The translations under genes and the position numbers were made by a program. The notes beneath the pieces are model-generated. The model worked only from the letters and a program-made list of their open reading frames with translations, was not told the origin of the DNA and did no database searches. Shown in pieces: positions 1 through 12,307 of a DNA stretch of 64,000 nt; position 1 is the stretch's first letter; each line of letters starts with the position of its first letter. Source of the stretch: Panopea generosa (taxonomy: Eukaryota; Mollusca; Bivalvia; Adapedonta; Hiatellidae); the NCBI GenBank assembly GCA_029582155.1, contig CM055895.1, positions 20,881,004 to 20,945,003 on the forward strand, read 5' to 3'.

Positions 1-38
1 AGGACTATGTCCACAGATGCGGGTAAGTGGGTATAATA

Positions 39-492
39 TACAGTCAAACCTGTGTAACCGGTCACCTCTGTTAAGCAACCACTTGTCTTAAACAGCCATA
101 TTTGCTAATTTCCATTTTTAACTCGTCTGGACGAAGTCTAAGGAGAGCTATTGCCATGACCCCGGCGTCGGCGTTGTCGGCGTAGTCGGCGTCTGTAGAC
201 ACCCAGGTTAAACTTTTGCATTTAAGTTTAAGATATCTATGCAACCACTCATTGGATGTGAATGAAACTTCGCATGTGTGTTCACCATCATCAATGGAAC
301 ACACAGAGACAAGAACTATAACTCTGGGTTGCATTTTGGCACAGTTATGGCCCCTTTTTGGACTTAGACACCAAGGGCAAGCTTTGTTGTCTTCTGGCAA
401 CTCTTGTTTAACCTGTATTAAGCAACAACCTGTCTTAAAAGGCTGCTTTTGCTCCTTCCCTTGACTGGCTACTTAAGACAGCTTTGACTGTA
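39..492. mobile_element. Inverted-repeat element (MITE-like), TACAGTCAAACCTGT ends
   Basis: The left end (TACAGTCAAACC at 39-50) is the reverse complement, with few differences, of the right end (TTTGACTGTA at 483-492). The subterminal arms both concern the motif TTAAGCAGCC/GGCTGCTTAA. The interior holds a mollusc-type dispersed repeat (GTCGGCGT runs; a segment near gttatggccc). Fragments of the same family occur at 35,918-36,034 and 44,383-44,465. Confidence 0.6.
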
Positions 493-1935
493 TATTGTTC
501 TATTAGTAGTGTTTTAGAAAGTACCAAATGTTTCTAAGATTTGAATGAATATCAATTTGAGATTGTTTTAATAAATGTCAGAAACTATGAGTAACCTATA
601 TTTACCCTTACACCCAGATATTTAGTCGTATTTATGAGTATGAAGCTGTATCTGTGATAAGGTGATTATGCGACACACAATGTCTGACATGCGGCGAAGA
701 GGATTTTATATGTATGCTGGAGTGGGCATCCTGATATACTCCCATTTTCTCCATTCATGGCAGTGTTTGAAATGTATAATACCACCTCCACTCCACATCA
801 CAAAGGTCACAATGTTTAGTGAACTAGGTGACAGATTCACCCACTCAGAAGACTTGATTTGATCATGTTGTTGTGTGGTGTTTAGCATTGCTTTCTACAA
901 TTTTTCAATCAAATTGCGCCAGTGTCTACTTAGACAGTATTCTAAGTGCTGCCACACTGAAGTATAATGCCGCAAACACATGGTTTGATACTTCATCAAG
1001 TTTTATTATACTGAAACCGGGCTGACCAGACCTAGAATTATCCTCTAAATGCTGAGCGCCAAGTTAAAATGACCAACAGTGTTTTCTCCAGCTCCAATTT
1101 TTTGGGGGTCATTGATGACCCACTGTTTAAAAATCTGGGGGGTCATTTTCTAAATCTGGGGGTCATCAGTTGACTAGTTTTAAACTTAACTTGAATAAAT
1201 GGAGGTAAAAAAATACATATTTTACTAAAACAGTTTTACTTCCTGTTTCACACAAATTTCTCAATCAAAACTGCAACTTAAGTTAACAACTTTACTTCTG
1301 GCAAAAAGTTACAACAACTAGAAACTAGTTGATATGCCATGAACTTTTTCAAATGTCGTGGCCATAGCTCAATCACCAACTAGGTCCTAACTATTTTTAA
1401 TGAAAAACACTAAAATTATTTATATAGCTACATGTTTAGTGTTACCAAGCATTATACTCTTTGGAAAACAAAACTTTGTTAAACTTCAAAATTGATAAAC
1501 TTCATATGAAAACTATTATTATATAATATGCTTGAGCAACAGTAAAAGTATTGTTCATTTGCCTATTAGTTTTCACTTATTTATTTTACCAACAGTTTAA
1601 GATACTTCAGCAAAACATAAGTTAAAAACTGTATTTGCTATATACAGGTATATTCTAAATTGATTGTTGTTTTTTTTTTAAGGAAAATGTTGTTCATTTC
1701 GTGTTGGATTGAATATTTGTAATATTTGTTGGATGTTTGGAATATGTACAAGTTGTTTTTATTCCTGATCATTGCATAAGGAATTGTATGTACTATTAAA
1801 ACTAATGTAATGTTAAAAAGAATGGTTAATCATTCAAATCTTTTGGGAGATTGAAGTTAATTGTTACTTACATATATGTTTAAAATGTTTAATATATTAA
1901 AATTGATATTTATTTGTTCATGTTCGATGATACAG
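493..1935. other. DDX46 intron sequence with no recognised feature
   Basis: AT-rich, with no exon-like ORF. A short GGGGGTCAT-type repeat lies at about 1110-1165. A pyrimidine-poor acceptor precedes the exon at 1936. Confidence 0.6.
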
Positions 1936-2098
1936 ACGAACTGGTCGGGCAGGGAACCGAGGCTTTGCTCACACTTTCATAACACCTGAACAGGTGAGGT
2001 ACACCGGGGAAATCATCCGGGCCCTGGAACTGTCTGAAGCTCCGGTACCTCCAGATTTACAAAAACTCTGGGATGAATTCAAAGAAATGGCAAAAACT
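1936..2098 (+). CDS. DDX46: DDX46 exon: end of helicase domain (motif VI)
   Basis: The acceptor ends in tacag and the donor is GTAAGT. The first base completes a Gly codon from the previous exon, outside the window. The exon then reads [19 protein letters not shown] and ends at a complete Thr codon. It covers the arginine-finger motif VI. Confidence 0.95.
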
Positions 2099-5000
2099 GT
2101 AAGTAGCTAAATCACTTATTTCTTATATCTTGTCTTATATCTTGTATCAGTTTTGTTTCTGTTTTTTTTGTATGTGAAAAATAAGATTCCCATTTACTGG
2201 CCCTGTTTCCACCTAGCTGATGCTGACTTGAATGATTACAAATAATGCTGATTTCATGAAGATGACAGATGTTCTTGTAACATTTGAAAAATAAATGGTT
2301 TGATTATTAGCATCATTTTTATGCCATTGAGGGCTAACAGATGATCATTTAACCTAACCCTCCATTCCTGGAAGGTTAATCAGTATCGAGCACACCATCC
2401 ACACAAATAACTTATAACTTTCTCACTTGAATCAGAGATAAGAGATGAATGACAATGAGAGGCCATGTCGTATATCAGTTGTCATGGAAACTGTGGCCGG
2501 GTTGAGATTTGAACTGAAAACCAAGATAGATGCTTGACAGTGTTGATGTTGATGAGAAACTGTTGTCCATACTGTGCTCTCATGTCCACCAATGTGACAC
2601 TTTAATCATTTTAATGTTATAATGTTAGACTGGTGATAACAGCAAATAAGCCTTATCAGATCAACAGCCACTTGATGATGTTGAATAATTGAATCATTAA
2701 TTTGTCTATCATTTGTCATGCAACTACAGACAAGGGGATAGGCCTTGATGAGAGGATGACCCCTCAGCCTGCTGTTAACCTTTATATACTGTAGGTTATT
2801 CAGAGGTCAAATCAAATTTTGAAAATGGCAATGTTAGCTTTTATGAAAAAATACATATATGCTTTACTGGTGATTGCTTTTATAAAAAGATTCATCAATT
2901 ACAATGTTGATTGCTTTTATGAAAAGATGTGTCTATTACACTGTTTGCAGGTTTATTATATTTTTTTGGCCAAATCGAGTTTTCTTGTCGTCTGACAACT
3001 TGTGTTCATCTGTTATTGATACCTGAAGTTTTCTATTATACAGGAAGGTTTATCAATCAAGAGTAGCAGTGGTTTCCATGGGAAAGGTTTCAAGTTTGAT
3101 GAAACAGAGGCCCAGCTGGCAGCTGATAGGAAGAAATTACAGGTATGATATCAGATAATATAGATTTAAATTACAGGTATGATATCAGATTATATAGATT
3201 TAAATTACAGGTATGATATCAGATAATATAGATTTAAATAACAGGTATGATATCAGATAATATATAAAACATTGAGTTTATCGATGTTTTTGAAATTTAT
3301 TTATTTGATAATATAATATCTGTCTGTCATTTCTGAAAAATTTCATCACAATCTTTTGCGATGAACATTTCTTTTTATTGATTTGAAACATACAACCCCA
3401 GTAACCTAAATTCACAAAAAAAAAATGCAACACTTTTATTGTTTGTATATTTTTGTTTAGAATTGGTTTATCTGTATTTTGATATTCAGATCTTGTTTTT
3501 ATGGTATTTTCTTTCAATTTTGCAATAAAATTATTAAAATCACTTAGAGATACTTTGTCAAATGCTTGTTAAATAGTGGAACAACAAACCACAAGCCCAG
3601 ATTTCAAATAGCATCTCTTCAATGAGAATTTGCTGTCATGTGTGCATGAATGACAAGGATGCTATACAAAAAACTGATTTTGTGAATTTAGGTTACGGTG
3701 GTTGTAGGTTTCAAATGAATAAAAAGGATACTTGCAATAGATTGTGATGAAACTTTCCAGGAAAAATAGAAATATGTTACAGTCTCAAATAAAATAAATA
3801 GAAAAAAAAATTGATAAAAAAACTCAATATTGTATTGCTGTTTACATGAGTACTGAGTTTCTAAAGTCTTTGGATGTAGTTCATAGCTGTGATTGGAGTA
3901 ATGTATACAACTAACCTCAATCTGTGATAAAACATTATAGGTGTGACATTAGTATTAAAGGAATTTTCTTGATTCTACTTGAAGAAGACACGAATATGAA
4001 TTGCAATAGTTTGTGCAGCATACTTTCTGACAGTATATAAATTATATATCTGTTTTATTTCTATATAATTAATTTTTTCATGAATAATTACTCTTTCACT
4101 CTAAGGGGGTTGTTCAAAGATCACTTACAATTGAATGCTGAGGCTGTGGGATTGAGCACAGTTTGGTACAAAAACTTTATGTGAGAAAGTGTAAGAACTT
4201 GTAGTCTTCACAGATACTTTTTGTTGCAACTGATATTGTGTTGCTTAAAATTTTTAACTATTACTTTTCCCGACTTTTTATGTGTTCTGTATATAAGGAA
4301 TTAATTATGGTTTCCTAATTACAGAAAGCTGCCCTCGGATTGGCCGACTCTGATGACGAGGATCCCAGCGCTGATGTAAGTCATCAAACTGGTCCTTTCT
4401 TCCCAGTTGTGTTCTAAGTGTATCTTTATTTTGTATTAAAAGACATTCATAATTATTTGATTATGGTTACAAAATTTCAAACTATTAGACTTAGCTATAC
4501 CTTTAATTAAATAGCTTTAAACATGTACCATGCCTTTTTTTGATTGGAAAATACAGATTAAGTCTGCACACCTTGTTATCGACTTGCCAATCAACATACT
4601 GCTTCATCTGAACATGTCCTAATAGCGAACACAAATGAGGTGATAATGCATTTCTTTCTCTAATTATACCCCCAGTTACAAAGTATATGAGGGCTATATA
4701 GGAATCATGCTTGTCTGTCTGGCAGATGGTCCATCCATCCTTCCATCTATCTGTCTGTCCATCTGTCTGTGGACAGTTTTTGTGATCGCTATTTTTTAGA
4801 AACCATTGGCTGGAATTCAGTGAAACTTCACAAGGGTGACTGGTACCAAGCAAGTTGTGCATATTATCGGCATGTTGCACAAGAACAATTTTTCAAGAAT
4901 AATTTGTGGTCACTATTTCTCTGCAACCATTGGCTGGAATTCAGTAACACTTCAGAAGTGATTGGTACCTAGCCTAGTTGTGCATACTATCCGCATATTG

Positions 5001-8000
5001 CACCCAAACAATTTTTCAATGAGTTATGGCCCTTTGTGGTCGCTGTTTCTCAGCAACCATTGGCTGGAATTCAATGACACTTCACAGAAGTGATTGGTTA
5101 CTCTAATTGGTTCACTGTTTCAAAGCAGGCAGCAAAAGGGTACAATAACAGTGTCAGGTTGCCATCTTGGGGTATTCGTCACCTTCAATGATATTTCTAA
5201 GTAACAAGTGAAAATATACTGTGATGTACTGTTAATTTAACAAATGACTTTGGGACCAACCAATAGTTTCCCTTTACTTAAAAGGTGATTACGAGACCAG
5301 TTTATCCAAGAATGGAGTATGATCTCAGTATACATAACTCACCTAAACTTGACTATTATGTAAAATTTAAAAAAATATATTTTGCTATGAAGACTATGTT
5401 GACAAATTTAAAAATGATTCTCAACAAAAGCAATATACATGCTTAAGATTAAGTGCACATTCTCGTGAAATTGAGACAGGACGATATAATGGTACTGATT
5501 GTGCTATAATAGAGTATGTAAACTTTGTAACATTTGTGTTACTGAGTCAGAATATAATTTCTTGCTGTGTTGTACTAAATACAACAATGTTTATACTAAA
5601 TATCTAGACCGTATCAATAAATTTACAGATATCATGTTATCTAAGAATGAGAAAATGTTAAAAATTTCTAAAGAAGCTCTTGTAATAAGGGAAATACCCT
5701 TGAAAATATGATTGTTTTGCAAGATTAATGTACATGTGATGTGTTATTATTTGTGTAATGTTTGTTTTATATGATTATTACAATAGGTATTGTTTTTGCC
5801 ATATTTCTTTGTAAAACTTTGTAAATGGCCAAAGGCAAAATTTGCTGATTGCTGAACAAACTTGAAACTTAAAATTATTAATGCAGGCAATTTAAAAAGG
5901 TAATAAGCAAGGAAAGGCACACAGTAAACATACATGTGATCCTACTCGTCGGTAGGTGAAATACACTGCTTTTAGACCCCATCTACCGCTCTACCGTTTC
6001 AAGTAAAAAATCTACCGCTTTGAAATATCTGCAAAATCTGCATATAGTAAGTCAGCTTGTAGTTTACAATAGATTAAGTGGGGAAATTGTCCGTTGGCTA
6101 GAGAATGTAATGGTTAAGATGGCAGTTCAGAGAAACATGCGTAATCAAACTTTGATAATTATGTCATTCGCAGATAGAGCAGCAGATCGAGGACATGTTT
6201 GCCAGCAGGAAGCGTGTGACAAATGTCGCTAAACCACAGATGCCAACACAGGTATGATTATATATAAATGTGACTGGTGCATTTGTGTGTTTGGTGTTTC
6301 TCATGAGACCATTGAACATATTGCATCAAGTGTTTTGTGTTTTTAAGGTGAATTTCGTAATTTTGTAAAATACATTCTGAAGTATTTTGTTTCTGATGTG
6401 AACTTTGTCAATTACTGTGAAATCATTAATTTTCATTGTTTTTGTTCAAGGACATATTCATGGGGACTTAAATTTGTTGAAAATGAATTTAAGAAAAAAA
6501 ATTTTTTAGTGCGATTTTTGAATAAGAGTATTTCTATTACATAACATACTTTAATTACTGACCTGTACCAGTATTAAGTTGCTGCCTGCACATACACACC
6601 TGGTAATAAATGATCTTTGTAACATGGGGTTATCTTGGGGAGAGATTTCAATTAGTGGCAGCTTTGGTGTCATGAGTTTTTATCAAACTGTTATGAAAAC
6701 AACAATTGAAAACATGTCACAAGTTGAAGGTGTAATCAACGAAAATTAGTCTCCCACGAAAATTAATGATTTCACAGTACATCAAATATATTTCTAATAT
6801 GATCTTTATAAATGACTTTTAGCATTGTGTAATTCTGATATAATTGTACATGACGGGATTATCATCTATTTCAGCCTCTGACAGGTGGACTGATGACAGG
6901 TGGGATAATGACAGGTGGAATACCTGGTAAAATGGGCGTCAACAACCAACTGAAGCTAGAGATGGCAAAACGTCTGGCAGCCAAGATTAACTTCAGCAAA
7001 AATCTGGGTCAGGAGGCCCAAGATATCACACAACAGGCCACAAAAGCCATGTTCCAGGATGGAGTGTCAGCTCCACAAGTTGCTGTAAGTATAAAAATAA
7101 TTTGGTCAATCAGTGATTGTTGTCTGTTTACCTCCTGATTGACGAGGATTGATATACCTGGTTGGGTTGATGGGCATTAATCTCAGCATACAGTTCATTC
7201 AATGGTTATAAATGCAAACAATGTACCAATTCAGCAATACATTGGCTTGTTGCTTGTCAAAAAATGAACAAGATTTCAGAGAATCATTTTTGTCTTGTTT
7301 AATAATTAAATATCACCCACATGGAGGACCTAAACATCATCAATGTGGTAGATTTTTTACGGTTTGGATATTTTCTTTGTTACAGCATCATCTTTTCAGT
7401 AAGTGTATATACATACATGATTTATAAACAAAAACAGATATGTAAACCTGGTAAAAATGTATATTTTTGTTTATTTTCAGTCAAAGACAATAGCAGAACA
7501 GATGGCAGAGAAGATTAATGCAAAGCTTGGTTACACACCTCAGATAGAAGACGACAAGGATCAGAATGGAGATGCGGAAACATTCAAGCGTTACGAGGAA
7601 GAGCTGGAGATTAACGACTTCCCCCAGACAGCCAGATGGAAGGTTACATCTAAGGTATGGTTTTACCTTGAAGCCCTCAGGACCGTTACATTTAATGAAG
7701 TGGATATAAGTTTTGTTTTCATCACACTACAGGTTGTGTATGATAGCAAGTTTTTATTGATGAAGGAAATAATCAGATACATAATAATTTATGCATGTAT
7801 CTTAGTAGAACTATTTCAGACAAAGAATTCTTTCCCTTAAAATCTTCAGATTGAGCTGGACCCAGACATATGACCTGAGCAATGAGCGTTAAGTTTTTAA
7901 GGGTAGATATGGTCTTAGGACACTTTATGGTGTTACCTCATGGTAACAATCACCCACTAGTGGCAGCTATCCTCAGATATCCTGAATATCAAGAGTAAAT

Positions 8001-10351
8001 TGTATTTCAAGTTATTTTCAACAGTAACCAGTTATACATGGCAACCAGTTTTATCAATGCAGGAACACTTCTGGTGTATGTACATGGATATGAGCAGATG
8101 CACGCCGTCCTTCCACAAGTAACTGACAAACTGTCATGCATTAAGTGGTTGTATCAAGCTGGGCTCAAACCCATGACCTCAACATTCAGAGTGATCTTGA
8201 AACAGTGTCATTGAAATACCCAGAAATATCATTTTTAGTGAACCAATATTGTAATGTGTAAACTACCGGTATATTGTTTATGTATTATAAACGATGATTT
8301 CAAATATTGCAAGCATGTTGCACTACATGTAATGTTCAGATGTTTTAAATATTTTTTATGCTACTTGCAGGAGGCTCTGGCTCAGATTTGCGAGTACTCC
8401 GAGGCCGGAATCACTGTGAGGGGAACATACTTCTCACCAGGGAAACAGCCGAAGGAAGAAGAAAGGAAGCTATACCTGGCCATTGAGGCCACCAGTGAGA
8501 TGGCCATACAGAAGGCAAAGAAAGAGGTCACACGTCTCATCAAAGAAGAACTTATTAGACTGGTATGCACATGTACTATTAGTAATGATTATTGCCTCAT
8601 GAATATAGAACTTGTTTGGTATTGCATAATAGAGCATGCACTTGATTTGCAAATATTGCAAATAATGTGTAATGTCTTATCCCAAGTGAACTTTGACACT
8701 AAAACATACTATTAATAAAACTCAAATTAAGGAAATCTAAATAAAAGTTGACTTGCTTACCATATTGGTTGTGCTAGTTTTATTGTATGGATTGGAAGTT
8801 TGGTGCAAAAAGGTACCAAGTGCCCTCTTTTTTTATATACACTTGCTTATTGCATTAATGGGACGAAATTTTATGAAAATAAGGAATTAGATAAATTACA
8901 TATTAAGTTTTGTTAAACAACAAACTCTTAGCATAGCTGCATTAGGGGAACTAGGGAGATTTCCATTATCTATTATCTGTGAACAATGTGCAATAAGCTA
9001 TTGGACGAAAGTTAAGAATATGATATGTGTGTATTTGTATGAGTTTTGTATTTCACAATATTGTATGTCTATGCCATATTTAAATTAATTTGATTTTGTA
9101 AATGGCCATAGGCAATTATTTGCTGATATGTCAATAAACTTATAAACTTCAAAAGAAACCTTTTTAAGGCTGGTATGTCTACCGTATATCGTCGGCCATA
9201 AGTCGAATTTTTCAGACTCCAAAATCACTCTCTGAATCCCTACTCGACTTATGGCCCCGTCCTAGTCCCGAGTGATGATTTTTTTTACCAACGGTCAGCT
9301 CCTACTGAAGTTTTGAACGTCGAATTTCAGTTTCAGCAACAGTCTATATGAACAATGACACCAAAGTGCAGAATTGAATTACACTCTTGTCAATCAACTA
9401 TGCATCTCGCAAACACAAAGGATGATTACGTCATACGTGGAAAGTTACTTTGTTCATGGAAAACTCTGATTGACAGTTGAAAAAAATGATCGGTTTCAAT
9501 TAGACGCTTGATGTTTTAACTCTATGCAAGGGAAACCTTGATCTTGGTCAGCCGAACGATTGCATTGCCTAGCAACCTTTACGATGTTGGTACGGGGTGT
9601 AAACATATATGCCGAAAATTGCCTTGGGATATTTGGGTCAGAAGTAGCCGATTATTGCAATTTGCATTCCCACATATGTGGTGACACTTATCCACGGATT
9701 ACAGAATATACCAAATATTCAACAGAAGACTGCATTTGTTTGTCGGCTGCATATTTGCCGTTGATTCGATAACGGTACATGAACGTATACTGGCGTAAGG
9801 TCAGTTGTGAGTGCAGGCAATCGCTACTGTAGGAATTTTAATATTAAGGTGACCCAAATCTCACCCACTTCCTTTTCGAAAATTCTGGGTCGACTTAAGG
9901 AAGGGTCAATGCAAAAAACTGAGATCTGAAGGTCAAAAAGTCCCCTCGACTTATGGCCCGACTCGCCTTATGGCCGACGATATACGGTATTTAAAATATT
10001 ACTCAGTCTCATGACGGCTAACTTGTGACAAAATAATGCTATGTAGAAATGAGATGAGTATCTATTTAAAGATGTTTCTAAGCGGAAGCGGTAGTGCAAT
10101 GGATAGAGTATTAGCCGCTCACACCAGAGGTTACGGGTTCGATCCCCAAGTTGACCCGATGCCTCTCATAAAACAACATTCAGTACTCAGGTTCTACTCA
10201 GGAAGTTGACTTGAGAGCAGTTCATATAAGCTCTGAGCTTTCATCGCAATCAAGCTAAAATAAATTGGTATAACTAAAGATGTCTTCATTTTCTTTATTT
10301 CAGCAAAATTCCTATCAACCAATCAACAGAGGCAGATACAAGGTTGTTTGA
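1936..10351 (+). CDS. DDX46: DDX46/PRP5-type spliceosomal DEAD-box RNA helicase, C-terminal half (partial at 5' end)
   Basis: Eight exons join in frame: 1936-2098, 3044-3142, 4325-4375, 6174-6251, 6875-7084, 7481-7654, 8371-8562 and 10304-10351 (TGA). All are flanked by AG and GT and every internal junction is phase 0. The first exon starts in helicase motif VI (RTGRAG) at the end of the second RecA-like domain. Next come the [12 protein letters not shown] segment and the acidic [10 protein letters not shown] stretch, both characteristic of DDX46. The late exons hold the conserved block with [20 protein letters not shown] and the C-terminus ending in [15 protein letters not shown]. In other animals this ATPase remodels U2 snRNP at the branch site during prespliceosome assembly in the nucleus. 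The N-terminal RS-rich region, the Q motif and DEAD box lie left of the window. About 275 codons are visible and no break is seen. Confidence 0.96.
3044..3142 (+). CDS. DDX46: DDX46 exon: GKGFKFDE linker, with a tandemly copied donor
   Basis: Thirty-three codons, phase 0 at both ends, finishing in DRKKLQ. The donor ttacag/GTATGA is copied three more times downstream at 34-bp spacing (GT at 3177, 3211 and 3245). The first donor gives the conserved join to KAALGL in the next exon. Confidence 0.94.
3135..3266 (+). repeat. 34-bp tandem repeat containing the 5' splice site
   Basis: About four copies of a 34-bp unit span the last bases of the exon and the start of the intron. Each copy holds the same acag/GTATGATATC donor. 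Use of any downstream copy would add 34 n bases and put a TGA directly after one Val codon. Confidence 0.9.
4325..4375 (+). CDS. DDX46: DDX46 exon: acidic DSDDED segment
   Basis: Seventeen codons ([17 protein letters not shown]) between a ttacag acceptor and a GTAAGT donor, phase 0. Confidence 0.94.
4670..5115. repeat. Dispersed repeat with internal ~120-bp tandem
   Basis: It starts with a (TCTG/TCCA)-rich stretch. Three diverged copies of a ~120-bp segment follow, containing ccattggctggaattcagtg and cacttcacaagtgattggta. The wording resembles the interior of the element at 39-492 and the stretch at 16,790-17,090. Confidence 0.55.
5340..5890 (+). mobile_element. 5'-truncated non-LTR retrotransposon (LINE) tail
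   Basis: Degraded ORF2 C-terminus: [14 protein letters not shown], then in a shifted frame [20 protein letters not shown]. This is the terminal Cys-containing region typical of animal LINE ORF2 proteins. It ends in a 3' tail with ttgtaaatggccaaaggcaa, shared with the copy at 8,740-9,155. One frameshift is seen near 5,500. It lies in a DDX46 intron, same strand. Confidence 0.72.
6174..6251 (+). CDS. DDX46: DDX46 exon: IEQQIEDMF segment
   Basis: Twenty-six codons, from [15 protein letters not shown] to the final PTQ, phase 0. Acceptor ttcgcag, donor GTATGA. Confidence 0.93.
6875..7084 (+). CDS. DDX46: DDX46 exon: glycine-rich insert and [10 protein letters not shown] helix
   Basis: Seventy codons. 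The start has a 15-bp in-frame triplication giving [15 protein letters not shown], a likely lineage-specific low-complexity expansion. The conserved [17 protein letters not shown] block follows. Phase 0, donor GTAAGT. Confidence 0.94.
7481..7654 (+). CDS. DDX46: DDX46 exon: AEKINAKL and [13 protein letters not shown] block
   Basis: Fifty-eight codons ending TARWKVTSK. Acceptor ttttcag, donor GTATGG, phase 0. This is among the most conserved parts of the DDX46 C-terminus. Confidence 0.96.
8030..8222 (-). mobile_element. tRNA-headed SINE, minus strand (eroded head)
   Basis: On the minus strand there is a B-box-like ggtcatgggtttgagccc, then a central domain gtcagttacttgtggaagga. The same central domain follows the tRNA-like head at 36,179-36,345 and at 17,217-17,451. 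Confidence 0.6.
8371..8562 (+). CDS. DDX46: DDX46 exon: KH-like C-terminal segment
   Basis: Sixty-four codons from [19 protein letters not shown] to KEELIRL. Acceptor ttgcag, donor GTATGC, phase 0. The GITVRGTYF...RLIKEEL pattern matches the conserved DDX46/PRP5 C-terminal fold. Confidence 0.95.
8740..9155 (+). mobile_element. Degraded LINE ORF2 C-terminal fragment and 3' tail
   Basis: The readable peptide [17 protein letters not shown] followed by ISYWTKVKN matches the conserved G-E-L/T-G-R-x-P-L...YW motif near the ORF2 C-terminus of animal LINEs. The 3' tail at 9,090-9,150 matches the tail of the fragment at 5,340-5,890. Several stops and frameshifts. Confidence 0.7.
9182..9987. mobile_element. 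806-bp TA-flanked inverted-repeat element
   Basis: Both ends carry the same 21-bp terminal repeat (begins CCGTATATCGTCGGCC) and are flanked by TA (9180-9181 and 9988-9989), as in Tc1/mariner-type insertions. Related cgacttatggccc motifs recur inside. No transposase ORF is seen, so it is probably non-autonomous. Confidence 0.78.
10078..10270 (+). mobile_element. tRNA-headed SINE in the last DDX46 intron
   Basis: The head has an A-box-like tagtgcaatggatagagtat and a B-box-like ggttacgggttcgatcccc at ordinary tRNA spacing. The body is unrelated to any tRNA. A possible target duplication, taaagatgt, lies on both sides (about 10,069 and 10,275). Confidence 0.72.
10304..10351 (+). CDS. DDX46: DDX46 terminal coding exon
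   Basis: Fifteen codons ([15 protein letters not shown]) and TGA at 10349-10351, after an acceptor ending tttcag. The 3' UTR follows. The first clear AATAAA downstream is at 11102-11107, at the border of the 72-bp array, so the poly(A) site is uncertain. Confidence 0.95.
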   Translation, partial: QNSYQPINRGRYKVV

Positions 10352-11099
10352 TGGAGTATCAGTCTACTTTGTATTTACTTATGATTACCACCAGTCTGCT
10401 CAGTGTGGAACAGAGGCACAGATTTATCTGCTGAATGTATTGGACAGTTGATTCAGACAACAATGTGCTCTTGTTTGGATGCCATTGACAATGTGTTCAG
10501 TTATAATGTGTACAAACAACAGATTATAGGTGTCAGCATGCTGTGCAAATTATTTCTAGCTTGTACTTTAATGAAGGAGAACTACTAAGTTTAGTGAAAG
10601 AATCCGAATTCTTTTCATCACATAGGTTTAAATCTATCTCACTTCGCATTCACATTCATCACAGATTTGTTTGTGTCATTTCATTCCCTATCTATTTTGT
10701 ACAATGTCATGTCCTTGTTGTTTTATAGTGGATATGTACAGTGATATGTTAAGAGGTACTGAATGTGCTTCTATTATTGTACTAGCATCTGAAGAAAGAA
10801 GAAACCGGACATCAGATCTGTTTTGTAATGACACGTTATGAAGGGAACTCACAATACAATGTTGAATTATATGGCATTTTAAACTTGAAATCTATTGTGA
10901 TTGAAACATTAATAGTTTACGTAATGCAAAGGGAAATACTGTGCCTATACTCCTTGTCAAGAATATGCTTTTCTTGCAAATGGGATAAATTATTCACTGT
11001 TCCCTATAGGATATAAAAAAAAATCACACCCTAACATGAATCACATATATTCACATTTATGATCATTTACATTTATGCTGGATGACATTTAATCGTCCT

Positions 11100-12175
11100 A
11101 AAATAAATGGTTATACAAGTGTAAAGATCACCAAGGTTACTAAAACAGAAATAAATCATTGTTATTCACTTGAGAGTGGGATGATCTCACCTCATTATCA
11201 CCTCGGTATACTAGAATAAGAATAAATCATGGTTATACACATGAGAATAGGAGCGTCTACCCTCAGTACCACCGAGGTATACTAAACAGGAATAAATTAT
11301 GGTTATACACTTGAGAATTGGATGGTCTCACCTTAGTATCACTGAGGTATACTAAAACAGGAATAAATCATGGTTATACACTTGAGAATGGGAGCATCCT
11401 ACCGTCAGTACCACTGAAGTATACTAGAACATGAATGAATCATGGTGATACACTTGAGAATGGGAGCATCCTACCCTCAGTACCACTGAGGTATACTAGA
11501 ACAATAATAAATCATGGTTATACACCTGAGAATGGGATCATCCTACCCTCAGTACCACTGAGGTATACTAGAACAGGAATAAATCATGGTGATACACTTG
11601 AGAATGGGAGCATCCTACCCTCAGTACCACTGAGGTATACTATAATAGGAATAAATCATGGTTATACACTTGAGAATGGGAGCATCCTACCTTCAGTACC
11701 ACTGAGGTATACTAGAACAGGAATGAATCATGGTTATACACTTGAGAATGGGAGCATCCTACCGTCAGTACCACTGAGGTATACTAGAACAGGAATGAAT
11801 CATGGTGATACACTTGAGAATGGGAGCATCCTACCCTCAGTACCACTGAGGTATACTAGAACAATAATAAATCATGGTTATACACTTGAGAATGGGAGCA
11901 TCCTACCCTCAGTACCACTGAGGTATACTAGAACAGGAATGAATTATGGTTATACACCTGAGAATGGGAGCATCCTACCCTCAGTACCACTGAGGTATAC
12001 TAGAACAGGAATGAATTATGGTTATACACTTGACAATGGGAGCATCTTACCCTCAGTACCACTGAGGTATACTAGAACAGGAATGAATTATGGTTATACA
12101 CTTGAGAATGGGAGCATCCTAAACTTAGGGATGGTCTCACCTCAGTATCACTGAGGTATACTAGAACAGGAATAA
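11100..12175. repeat. 72-bp minisatellite, ~15 copies
   Basis: The unit starts near gaataaatcatggttatac and includes gtaccactgaggtatactag. Because 72 is a multiple of 3, one frame stays open at 11,435-12,154. The outer copies are more diverged than the central ones. Confidence 0.92.
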
Positions 12176-12307
12176 CAAGTGTATAACTACACATTACAAA
12201 GTCATTATGTTGAATGTTGATGATCACACTTGTGGTTGTGGTTGTTTTATTTGCATAAATTAAAATATATATTACATAATAAATGTAGAAATTATTGCTA
12301 TTGATTT

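Noticed and set aside
11435-12154. 239-codon ORF with 24-residue repeats
   Set aside because: Open only because the minisatellite period is 72 bp; outer units contain stops, and no splice or promoter context is seen.
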